From assembly GCA_037903355.1 (NCBI GenBank), contig JBAJFE010000023.1, forward strand, positions 2,108,001 to 2,172,000: 64,000 nt of DNA, written 5' to 3'. How positions within the stretch are numbered: the first letter of the stretch is position 1; each line of letters opens with the position of its first letter. The translations under genes were made by a program, and so were the position numbers. The DNA is from Trichuris trichiura (lineage: Eukaryota; Nematoda; Enoplea; Trichinellida; Trichuridae). Below, one piece after another: positions 48,037-58,011 of the stretch. The notes beneath the pieces are model-generated. The model did not search any database and had not been told where the DNA came from. It saw nothing but the letters and a program-made list of their open reading frames with translations.

Positions 48037-49789
48037 GTTTCCCCAAAACACTGGTGAACGATCTAAAAGCTGTGCATACTTTAAAACAACGTTCCAACAG
48101 TAATTGTATCGTTCCTTGACGTTTACAATAGGAACTTTTACACTACGAGCTAAAAACAATGGACTAAGAGAACCTCAATAGCAGCCATGGTCTTTACAAT
48201 GGCACAGTCGCTTTTGCTACCAGGTTTTAACTGTTCTTAGCAGTTCTGTAGGAACAGCTAGCAAGAAGACTCGTTGTTCAAAACCGCCACGGCAAGAAAC
48301 TGTTGGAGGAAATGAAAGTTACCATAAAGGTAAGCTGCTCATTGTTAAGTAACCGCGAACATAGCGCCTCCGAAAGTCAAACAGTTTTATAGCATCAGCA
48401 AGCGACGTAAGATGGAATAAATTAGCAATATAAACAAACGAAATCGGTGCAACGTAAGCAATCTACCAGCTGAATAGTGTTATGTCGAAAATAATCCATC
48501 GAACTTACGAAGGAAGGTTCTGCGGAGAAAATAGAGCACATGCAAAAACAAATGGATGCCTTACCTGAATAATCGTACAACTTTGCAGTGAAAACGCCTC
48601 AGAGCATCCAGGCGAGCAGTACAACTATTCATAAAAATAAAAGTAATGGACGGTAAAAATAACGAGTACGAAACAAATATTTTCAACTTCGATACAGTGT
48701 CAGTTGATCAGCAGGGATGCAAAGCATTCATGCATGCACATTTGGTTTTCTTTTCGTTATCGATTGTACAAGCTCCCGCTGGTGCTTACAAGTATTTTGC
48801 GTGCCAGTGTTACCTTTTGATTTCGCTATGGTCAGCCTGTTTTGTTGTTTCAACGCTGACGTCGCTTCCAGGCAAAGTCATCCGCCGGCTGACAACCTGC
48901 AACAACTTCCATGCAGAAAGTGCCTCGACGATATGTTCTTTTACCGATAGCGTATTTTTTGCTGCTAAATCATTTGCCACGTAATATACGAATGCCCATT
49001 TAGCTAATCGATTAAATTTAAACGGTGAAAAAACTCACCCTTTCAAGAACAATAGCTTTGACTGCTAGCGAATGACACCGTGAAATTAGAACCTGCTTGC
49101 TGCGTTTACGGTAGAAGTGTGTTCAGTATTCTTTTTTTAGTTTAGCGATTTCGGGCACCTTTTACGCACAGTTTCTGTAAGTTCTGACTCCTTCAAAACC
49201 CAATTGTTTTTTCACTCTTTCCGCCGTACATTTAGTACTTTTTCTTGCCAGCAGCAAATGTTTGTGTCGTGTAAAGTTAACGTTCGTTAGCTGCCTTGCA
49301 GTTGAAGGCAACTACTTTTGAATCCTTGTCGGCTTAGCTGATTAGGCGTAGTTGACAGAACTACGCAACTCCGCTCACTTCCTTATCAGTAACCTTCTAC
49401 TGGATAAACCTTCCCACACACTTATCATCGTAATCAAGTTTGCGACTTCGCTCGTTCGTTGCTGTCACCATTTGTGCTTCGTCAACGTATCGCAATGACT
49501 ACAGCAATAAATAGTAGCTTTGCTGTCGCTTTGCACTCGGCTAAATAAAGACGGCATAGTAATCGCCGTTGAAAGATAGAGACGAGTTTATGTCAGCAGA
49601 GACGTTAAATCTTCAAAGGTGGTGGCACAGCGAATTATACAGCTAGTTTAGTTTTGGTCTATCTCTTTGGTCAGGTTATCTTCGACAGAAGTGTAGAGTT
49701 GAGGCTAATTTTCAGATATGTATTTTGAAAAAGCCATGTCGGCATAATTTCTTTATTATAGCTAAATTCAGTGCCACTGGTCTTCAAAG
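48037..49789. other. Divergent intergenic region between UPF2 and GPN3
   Basis: Contains the 5' flanks of two head-to-head housekeeping genes. A plus-strand ATG frame of 112 codons at 48646-48984 has no recognisable domain. No repeats or RNA genes seen. Confidence 0.4.
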
Positions 49790-51290
49790 ATGCGTTATGG
49801 TCAGATAGTCATCGGACCTGCCGGTAGTGGAAAGGTATTTCCTCGCGGAATACCTTCGCGTATGCATAACTTGCTTTTAGTCAACCTTCTGCAAAACGGT
49901 CTCTGAGTACGGAGCTTCCAGCTCACGGTTGATTAAGGTTGTTAACCTCGATCCAGCTGCCGATCATTTTGACTACACATGTTACGCAGGTTCCAGGTGC
50001 TTTTCGAAAGACCAAGTAGCATTAATTATTCCCGCTTTCAGACGTTAGAAATTTGATTTCCTTAGAAGACGTGATTCAAGATGAAAGCTTATGCCTTGGA
50101 CCAAATGGTGGTCTAGTCTTTTGCATGGAATACCTCGCGCAAAACCTAAATTGGTTGGAAGAAGAATTGGGCGAAGGGGACGATGACTATTTTCTTTTTG
50201 ATTGTCCTGGTAAGCGTTTATGCATTCATCCCGACGATATGTTGACAGACCTGGTACAGTAAGGCTGAATGTCAGATTTATCTTGGTTTTTTAAAAAGAA
50301 AACTGACTTAGACGTTCTGTTTTCATTTCAAGTGAAAAACATATCTGGTAATGAGAACCTTTTGCCAGACGTATTTTTCTTGCATTAAGAGCATTCGCGA
50401 TTTCCTTCTTCAGGCCAGTTGGAACTGTATACGCATGCACCAGTGATGAAGATGATTGTTGAGGAGTTGAAGCGAATGAATTTCAGTTTGTGCGCGGTCT
50501 TCACACTGGACACTCAGTTTTTGCTTGATGTTCCCAAGTTCATGTCCGGCTCATTAGCTGCGTTGTCAGCAATGATTAATCTGGAACTGCCTCATGTAAA
50601 TGTGCTTACCAAAATGGACTTGCTTGCCGAGTCGAGCAAACGTCGTTTGGAAGCTTTCATTGAAGCAGATCCAAGACTTGCAGAAACTGTTGAAGACGTT
50701 GATCGCTTTTCCGTAAAGTACAGACGCCTTACCCAGTCGCTCAGCAGTCTTGTACGCTTTTTGATTAGTTTTATTCTTTTAACATACTCTTACAACACAG
50801 TAGATCTTCAGATTCACGGGTTTGGCCTGTTGGATGTATCTGTAAATAAACTTCAAAGTGCCCTATCAACGGATGGATGAGCAAATTGTAAGAGAAAATA
50901 CAGAACAGTTCTGTATTTTCTCTTACAATTTGCTCATCCATCCGTTGGTAGGACACTTTGAAGTTTATTTACAGATACATCCAACAGGCCAAACCTGTGA
51001 ATCTGAAGATCTACTATGAAACTATTCAAGCCTATTAAAAGACATCCTGTCTTTCGAAACTCTTACAACACTTTGAAAATGTTTAGCTGGAAAACTACAG
51101 TCTTGTCAAATACGTTCCACTTGACATAAGTGATGAAGATACAATTGGTGATCTTTTATTGATCATCGACAATGCGGTTCAGTATGGCGATGACTTGGAA
51201 GTACGCGATCGGCTACCGGAAATGGTTAAATGACATGACTTCGTATTTTAAAAGTGTCATACGCGCTTTTTTTAGGAAGATGATGAGTAA
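49790..51290 (+). CDS. GPN-loop GTPase 3 (GPN3)
   Basis: Exons 49790-49834, 49881-49989, 50042-50209, 50414-50751, 51087-51200 and 51276-51290 give 262 residues ending in an acidic 'DDLEEDDE'. Without the last splice, exon 5 runs to a TGA at 51231-51233 (268 residues). G1 is 'GPAGSGKS' at 9-16; the family-defining GPN loop is in 'LGPNGGLVF'; G3 is 'DCPGQ'; G4 is 'TKMDL'. The order and spacing match GPN3 (human 284 residues). GPN proteins dimerise and are needed for cytoplasmic assembly and nuclear import of RNA polymerase II. Phase is conserved at every junction. The 335-nt intron between exons 4 and 5 is unusual because it contains a long palindrome. Confidence 0.93.
50799..51015. repeat. 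217-bp near-perfect palindrome inside a GPN3 intron
   Basis: Two 108-bp arms are inverted around a single base (A50907), with three mismatches by eye. The core reads CAGAAC-A-GTTCTG. The intron transcript would fold into one very long hairpin. It lies 47 nt after the exon 4 donor and ends 71 nt before the exon 5 acceptor. No target-site duplication is obvious. A diverged partial copy lies near 24.45 kb, so it may be a foldback or MITE-like element. Confidence 0.9.
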
Positions 51291-52777
51291 CAGTCTGGGC
51301 GAGATTTCCCTTTGGGCAGCTAAAGCTTTGTTGGTCTTCCGAGTGTCGCCTCATTCCTCGTAAATCCACTCCTTGATCGAAAAAACACCGGTAAAGAGCG
51401 ACATTCTTTGTCTTGCCTGCTTTTTTACAGTACTCCTCTGAGGAAACTATTAGTATCTTATTTTGAATTCATAACACTTCCTAACTGATATTAATAGACC
51501 AAATGACGTGTAAGCGCATATGAACCGCCGACGACAAGATAAAAGAGATAACATAAAAATCTTAAAAGAAGTTTTATTTCTTCTGATAAATAGGTTGGTT
51601 TCAAAAGCACCGCATTTCTTAAATTCATCTGTCAGTATTGCAATCGACTACTTGCTTTAGACTTCACGATCTAGTGTACTTTCTTTGTTGTTACTGCGCT
51701 GTTTTTAATTGCAGTAAAGCCATTGGGAGTCTGCCGTATTCCTGAATGAGTTTGTGTAAATATTGGTTTGGATCCCTCGTATCTTTGGCTTATAATAGTA
51801 AAAAGTACCTACGCCTAAGTCACGTTTGACCTATCACGAAAACGCTAACAACGGGAACAGACGTATCCCGAAAGCTTCGTATTTGTTGTCTTGTGAAAAT
51901 AAAAAAAATGGGTCAAGGATAGCTTAATATACTTTATGCCGCGCTTTCTGCTTGTTCACGTATAGGAATTTTTGTAACGGATGTATAGGTTAAACCGGTT
52001 TATTCTAGTCAAATATAAAATGTTTCACTATACTTTTAAATTAGTCGTAATCCATCATCAGCGTATAATTGAATGAAGCAAATCCGGTTTGTGCCAAAAG
52101 CAGGAATTTAAAGCAATCGTGATAAATAGTGAACAAGTCGTGCGGCTAATTTGGCTTGCCAAAATGTCCACTCGTTTCCGCGCTTCTATCCTAACCGATG
52201 TTATTAATGCTTCAAGCAATGGGAACCTCTTATTTTTCTGCGCTTAAATGATTTTCGTAGCGTGAATGACTGTCAGATGAAATTAATAGGACAAATCATA
52301 GCGTGCTTTACTAACATTAGTCACCTTACTTTTTCTGCGATAATTTTTTTAACAACATAATCCAATTCCAGCCGCTTAAATAGTCACTTTCCCGCATAAA
52401 CGAAATTTGAATTAAAGAAATTGTTCAATTATGCGCAGGTTGTAGGGTTAGCACAATGCCATACATTGTATGTACAGTTGATACGATTGGTAGTGAAGCG
52501 ATTTGTTCTGTCGCTAATTTGTGTTCCTGTTAGAGCGGGAACTGATGGTGAACCGACAGGCGATCGATTCTGTGGAACTTGTCCTTTTGTTTCCTCGTCC
52601 CGCTGAACTTCAGCGCTATCATCATTTAACGGTAAGTAGTTTCTTGTTTTGCCTTTTTATGTATGCTTTGAGCGTAGGTAGAAGACGTAAACATTGGCGA
52701 TTTGTAATTTTACTCAGACGAAGTTAGGTTGGATGTTAGGAAAATGAAACTGTCCTTTTTCCGCGAACTGCGCAAAG
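51291..52777. other. Intergenic region after GPN3
   Basis: AT-rich, with short unrecognised frames only. It contains the 3' flanks of GPN3 and of the first pseudoprotease gene, which converge here. Confidence 0.4.
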
Positions 52778-54014
52778 TTACCTTAAGCGCATCAGGTTTA
52801 AGCGACCCAACGTATTCAAGTTCTGCGAGTTTTGCATGAGCAGTCTAAATTTGGAAACGTTGATGTAAGCAGCCGGGCTCTCTTTTCCATTCATGGTGGA
52901 ATTGTAAACGTAGTTCAGGTCGTCAACTATGTGAGAACTGTGGCTGTACACGCCGTACTGAACCCATTGATCTTGGAAAAGGCAAAGCAGTGCTCCTCCT
53001 TTGGCCTTTAAGGGGAACGTTCTATCATTGCCTGTATAGCATTGTTGCTGAACGTACCAGGAAAAATCCGTCCCTGCGATCAGTGGCGCATACTTCCATG
53101 TTCGAATCAATAATGAAGTTTTGTCCAGGGATTCTTTTGCAGTATTGGTTCGACTTTGTAGTAGCGTCAACAAGGTAGTGTTCCGGTTGTCCATTTTTTC
53201 CATCTCCTGATTTTTAGTGTTCACCTTAATTGTTCTTTAAGCGATAATGCATACCTCGGAGGAGAGTGAGAACGCAGTGTGAATCTTCAGGCATCGGTGC
53301 GGCCAGCTTGGATAAGCATGCTGCCTGAAAGGTGTTGTTGATTGGAACCGCTCTGGTCAGTGTTAGAACTGCCGCGTTTCCAATTGCCATATTTGGTGTT
53401 TTTTTGTCCAGTGTAATTGATTCGATCGAATATAAGTGTCGAGAACGTGTCGGTATGGGAAATCTCTTTCCAAAGTAAACTTTATAGTGTTTCAACCTAT
53501 AAGAACTAAATTGTTCGAGGCTATATTTCGTGGTCACGTACAGTCTGTAATCCTGGATGCAAGAGCTCAGTGTCAGCACTATCTTACTTCCGTCTTCGTC
53601 GGCATCAGGTATCAGCGTAACCATACATTCAGGAATATGGTTTTGGCCTACTGTACGGGCAAGAGTGCCTGCCCAAGGAAACCTGTAAGGGTACATTTTC
53701 TTCTGTCCCAGTTCATATTGCTGCTTAGCTGAAAATTTTGTGCGTCCACATTCAATGCCTGAGTCGTCGATAAATTTTTGTGCAACGTCTTTCTCCTAAA
53801 TACGGAAGCGAATCAAAACCTCGAAGTCGTCCGGTCGCCTGCCTCTGTTGATTTATTCAACTTCAGCTTTGCTTTCAATTTTTCTCTCACTCTCTGAAAT
53901 CATGTTGCAGTTGAAATTTCGCCGTAAGCGGGAAAATTTTTTCCAAACCGCGTCCGTCAGTTCCAGAATTGTCAAGGCGGAGTAAAGTAGGATAAACCAA
54001 CCTTGCTTCAGCAT
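52778..54014 (-). CDS. Secreted serine protease homologue, catalytically dead (copy 1)
   Basis: Five exons on the minus strand: 54014-53949, 53795-53542, 53496-53255, 53206-53058, 53005-52778; 312 residues. Exon 1 encodes a signal peptide ending 'LELTDA'. A trypsin (S1) fold follows: 'RFPWAGTL', 'VLTLSSCI', 'GNAAVLTL', 'CKRIPGQNFI', 'AKGGALLC' and 'QYGVYSHSSH'. At the three catalytic positions the family's His, Asp and Ser are replaced by Ser, Asn and Lys, so proteolysis is not expected. A conserved tail with 'LMQNSQNL' and 'NLMRLR' ends the protein and recurs in copy 2. Pseudoproteases of this kind can act as regulators, ligands or decoys; the role here is unknown. The donor of intron 1 (GTTTGG) is weak. 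The 45-nt intron at 53541-53497 is in frame and stop-free, so retention would add 15 residues. Confidence 0.82.
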
Positions 54015-54373
54015 GATTTAACGTGATGTTACTTGCAGTTCGCGTCGCTTCTTTAATAGTGTGTTGTCTGCGCATCTGCGCAAACAAACGGGCTTTCTAT
54101 TTGTTTCATTCCGAACTGTTTTCTTTCGTCGCATTTGAGGTTGGGTGGGTTTGAAAATGCGCTAAGCGAAATTGCTCCACCATACTTGACATTACGCACT
54201 GGTCGTCGACTGTGTGTTTCGTCGAGTCAATGCTCCATCCGTGTTTTGAGTTTTTTTCGCGCAAAGGACATTTTCTTCCAATAGGCTGTGCTTGCCTATG
54301 TCTGGGTCAATAATTTTCTGTTTGCGAATTTCGTATGGTAGATTTTATGTACGGTGTCGCCCGTTTTGGCGAA

Positions 54374-54978
54374 TTAATTAGGCTGACCGGATCTTTTGGA
54401 AATCGATCCATTTTTAGCGCTGAAACAGAAGGCAATGCATCGTCTGTTTTAGTGCAGAAACTCCGGTAGAATGATTGTTTCAGCAAAACAATTTACGCTA
54501 CAATGAAAATTTCTACTACGATCAGTTGCGAGGTGCTAAGCGTTCAATGTTTGCGAATAGCTAATTACCTTTGAAAGGTAATGTCGTTGAATTCTTTAAT
54601 TTGTAAATGATTTAACGGAATACCTTTTGCCGTTGTACACTGTACGATTCCGACAGGTGAAGTTTGAATTTTTGATGGAAGCACAACAAAAGTCGTTGAT
54701 GGCGGGGCAATCCGGAAAGCTTTTAAAACATAGCTTGTACAATCGATTGCTTTCGCCTGTTGTGCGTTCCCGATTGCAGATCTTCGCCAGTTAGATGGCA
54801 ACCGTACAGGGTACAATGATGCACAACCGACGAACTGCGAAGAATCTCTTTTTCAAATGCGGAAATACTTTTTGTTGAAGGACAAACCATAAGTCGAAAT
54901 GGTGAGATTTTTTCTTAAGAACAATTCACTGGAAATGCTTACCTGCGTCGCGTGCGTGATGGGAAAACTGTTAAACAT
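54374..54978 (-). CDS. Truncated serine protease-homologue paralogue (copy 3)
   Basis: Exons 54978-54943, 54834-54569 and 54419-54374 join in phase to about 115 residues. The middle exon resembles the central part of its two neighbours: 'AIGNA', then 'YVLKAFRIAPPSTTF', 'LPSK' and a Cys-Thr-Thr segment like the 'C-T-T-G-W-G' stretch of chymotrypsin. The exons that would carry the His and Ser regions are not recognisable and exon 1 lacks a clear signal peptide. It lies between the two complete copies on the same strand. It is either a partial duplicate on the way to loss or a short novel protein. Confidence 0.42.
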
Positions 54979-56776
54979 TATGAGCGCTTTTACTTAAGTT
55001 AATGAGCAAATGTTATGCTGCGTATTGTGGTTTCAATTCCTAATGTTTTTATGCGCTTGTTATTCGGTCGTTCATAAAGCTGTGCTAGACGTCTTAAAGA
55101 ATGCAGGTGTTGCCCATCAGGCGTCGGTTTTGTACACGAGGCTTTTTCAAGTAAAGTTACGAAATTTTATCTACCGTTATGCTGTTTGTTGCTTCTACCA
55201 AGATTTTGGCATAAGGTGGGTTATGAAATAATTTTATATTTTTTTTACCGTCAATGTGCCAAAAATTTTGGTGTTCGAAGTTTCATGCTGCGTTATGGCA
55301 AATTTTCCGTTCCTTGGAAACATTGTTTTGAATAAAGTTCGTATGATCGTCTGTTGTAAGTTAATGTCCGATTTAGTAGAATTTTTACCTTGAATATAAA
55401 CGTTTTTAAAAAGAGTTTGCCGGAACGCAGTATGAAACTACATGGTACCCTGATGAACTAGTATGCCTGCAGCTGATTTTGAGGTTTTAAGATGCGCTAT
55501 TTGATGTTCAAGTTGTGTTGTTATCTCCTGTGAACGCACCTTCTTGCTTAGCTTAACTTTTTCTAACGTCGGAAGATTGGTTTCTCTAGTGAAAATGAGA
55601 TATCTGGTTACGGGCGCATAGATTCTTATAGAAGATCACGGAGTATGCTTGTTTTTTTGAAAACGAAGGCACTGAAGTGGCTTACGACGCCTTTGTTTTT
55701 GTCTTTAAGGAGAAGTTGAGTCAAGTGGCAGTCGCGATTGACTTGATTGTTGGTATTTCTATGTGCAAATGTTTCAACTTTTGAAGCAATTTTAATTTTT
55801 AAAACTTTCCTTACTTTTTAAACTTTCGCTGCACCTGTTTTTATTTTTTCCTTTTAAAATGTTTTTTATTTCACTTTTCGGGATTTTATCTTTTTTCTCT
55901 TCTTTCCACCTTTCCTCTCTTTACGAGTGATGTTTTGTTTACTGCCCTTTGTTCTGCCTTTTTAAGGAATTGTGAATTGCTACACGGTAATTTTGATTTT
56001 TTAAATTTCTTTTTCTTTCTTATTTTCAGCACTAAATGTTTGTCGTTTTTGCTTCAATATGATAAAGGTTATGTGCCTGTTAGCTTCCCCAACGCCATTG
56101 CTTTGGAAGCTATGTTTAATTAGCAACGCCGTAAAGTAAATTTCGGTGCTTTCTGGCACTTGTAACACCGTTGTCAGGGGCAACACTGAAGTACTGAATT
56201 GGTATGACCTTGTTCGGTCGAATTTCCAACGTAATTCCCTATTTCAAATGGACAAGTTGGTGTTTAATGTGAGATTTCGAAGCAGCTTTTATCTGACTTT
56301 GCTTTCAGTGGCTATGTTGCTTAGCTTCTTGCCTGACTAATTAGATTTGTCTCCAAAGATGGCTGTCTGGGAAGCCTTAATAGTCTCCTTTTCTGAAAGC
56401 AGTTTTTTTCTAATTGTTCTGCGGGCGTCTGTGCTGTTACAGGAGCTACGTAGTTTCTCGTCTAAATACTTTTCTTTTGGCGGAGAAATCTCTCCTTGGT
56501 GGTGGAAGTGTAGTTACCGCCTTCTCTCTATTCAGAGTTTTGCCCACCTGCTTAGATGCAAGTGGTTTAACTTGCTTTTGCTGTTCAGCGTTTAGTCTTT
56601 TATTGACAAGTTTAATGTGATATTAGCATTAGTAATAATAAACATATGTGTGGCGTGGGGAGTCGCTCGTCTCTTTAGCATAGTCCTTGTTTGGGCAAGT
56701 AAGACTTTAATTAAGTGTAGAAAGTTAGTGGGCAATCCATGTATGAACGAACATCATTTTTTGCATACATTTTTGA
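54979..56776. other. T-rich spacer in the pseudoprotease cluster
   Basis: A very T-rich stretch at about 55.78-55.93 kb and several short hydrophobic plus-strand frames that follow from it; none is recognised as a gene. TTTATT at 56599-56604 is an AATAAA on the minus strand, about 175 nt past the stop of copy 2. Confidence 0.4.
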
Positions 56777-58011
56777 TCAGCGAAGTTTCATTAAATTTAT
56801 GCGTGATAATCTCTCCAGATTTTGCGAATTCTGCATTAATTTAGTGAAGTTGGCGACATTGACGTAAACGCTGGGGCGTGCTCTCGTTTGTATTCTGGAT
56901 ACACTCCGTTTGTCAGACATTCTGTCAGAAATGTGGGAAGCGTGTGCGTAAATGCCATACTGCGTCCACCTGCCCTTTTCGCTTTCGCAAATCAGTGATC
57001 CACCTTTGGACTGCAATTTTAGCAGACTTGTTAAAATCGGGAAAAAAGACTTCGCAACTTACGATAAACGCTCCATCTCGATAGTCCAGGCCACATATTT
57101 CCATTTTCTTGTCAATTTGGACGTCCTCTCCGTGCATCTTCCTGCAATCCTTGGTAGATTTCGGTTCAACTTCAACCATATAAGGTTGCTGATTTCCGTC
57201 GGCTATAATTTATGCTTTAACTGGAACATTTATTGCATCGCTGATATTACATACTTCGAACAACCGAAAGAATGCATGAAGAACGTTTAGGCAGTTCTGC
57301 ATTTGGTTTTGGTAGGCAGATTGGCTGGAACCTTTCGGCAATTGGTATTGAACGACTCAATCTCATAACCATAGCGTTAGCATAACGTAAATTTGGGCTA
57401 TTTTTATCGATTAAAACCTCTTCAATATCGTACAACTTATTTGTCTTATTCAGTAACGCCGGAAGTCTTTTTCCAGTGTAAACTTTGTAGACGTCTAGCC
57501 TGAAATTGCATACTAAAAGTTGGTAGGCCTTTTTATCGTCTTACTGTTCTGGCGCTTCGATGCATGTCGTCAGGGTGAGCACAATACTGCTTGACTCGTC
57601 GTCGGCGTCTGGCAAAATTGTAGCCACACAAACCGGCTGGTAGTTATATCGATGTCTCTTCACCACATAAACAACAAATGGAAGCGTACGGGGCAGTTTC
57701 TTGCGTTGATGAAGCATTTCTCTTTCTCCTCTTGTTACATTTATGTTTCCGCAAAGGCCGTCATCGTCAGTATATAACAATTCTTCCATTTGCTGTTAGA
57801 TGGCCATAGTTACTTTTTTCTGAGGAAATCTGTTGTGCACTGTCTTACCTGTCCCTTTTCCTTTGGTTTTATTTTGTATTTATGTTTTATGTGAAGTCTC
57901 TAAAAATGGTAATGATGAATTTGCCGTAGTCATAGAAGAACGACGACTTACCGCATCCGAAAAAGTGACAATGGCGAGCGCCGTAACGAGAAACCATTTC
58001 ATTGGAGCCAT
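56777..58011 (-). CDS. Secreted serine protease homologue, catalytically dead (copy 2)
   Basis: Five exons on the minus strand: 58011-57952, 57792-57545, 57499-57255, 57202-57063, 57010-56777; 308 residues. Exon and phase structure equals copy 1. Exon 1 is a clear signal peptide (hydrophobic 'WFLVTALAIVTF', end 'SDA'). The S1 fold shows 'VLTLTTCI', 'ANAMVMRL', 'FQPICLPK', 'ISKGGSLIC' and 'QYGIYAHASH'. The catalytic His, Asp and Ser positions hold Thr, Asn and Lys. The tail 'LMQNSQNL...NLMKLR' matches copy 1. A TAA at 57543-57541 looks like a nonsense mutation in the unspliced frame but lies inside a 45-nt intron (GTAAGA...TTTCAG) at the same place as in copy 1, so the gene appears intact. Confidence 0.82.

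Noticed and set aside
53058..53224. Open frame continuous with the Ser-region exon of pseudoprotease copy 1
   Set aside because: It reads intron and exon 3 in the wrong frame. The correct frame gives 'CKRIPGQNFI', matching copy 2 ('CRKMHGEDVQI'), and splices at 53057-53006.
57541..57543. Nonsense mutation making pseudoprotease copy 2 a pseudogene
   Set aside because: The TAA lies in a phase-correct 45-nt intron whose position is shared with copy 1.
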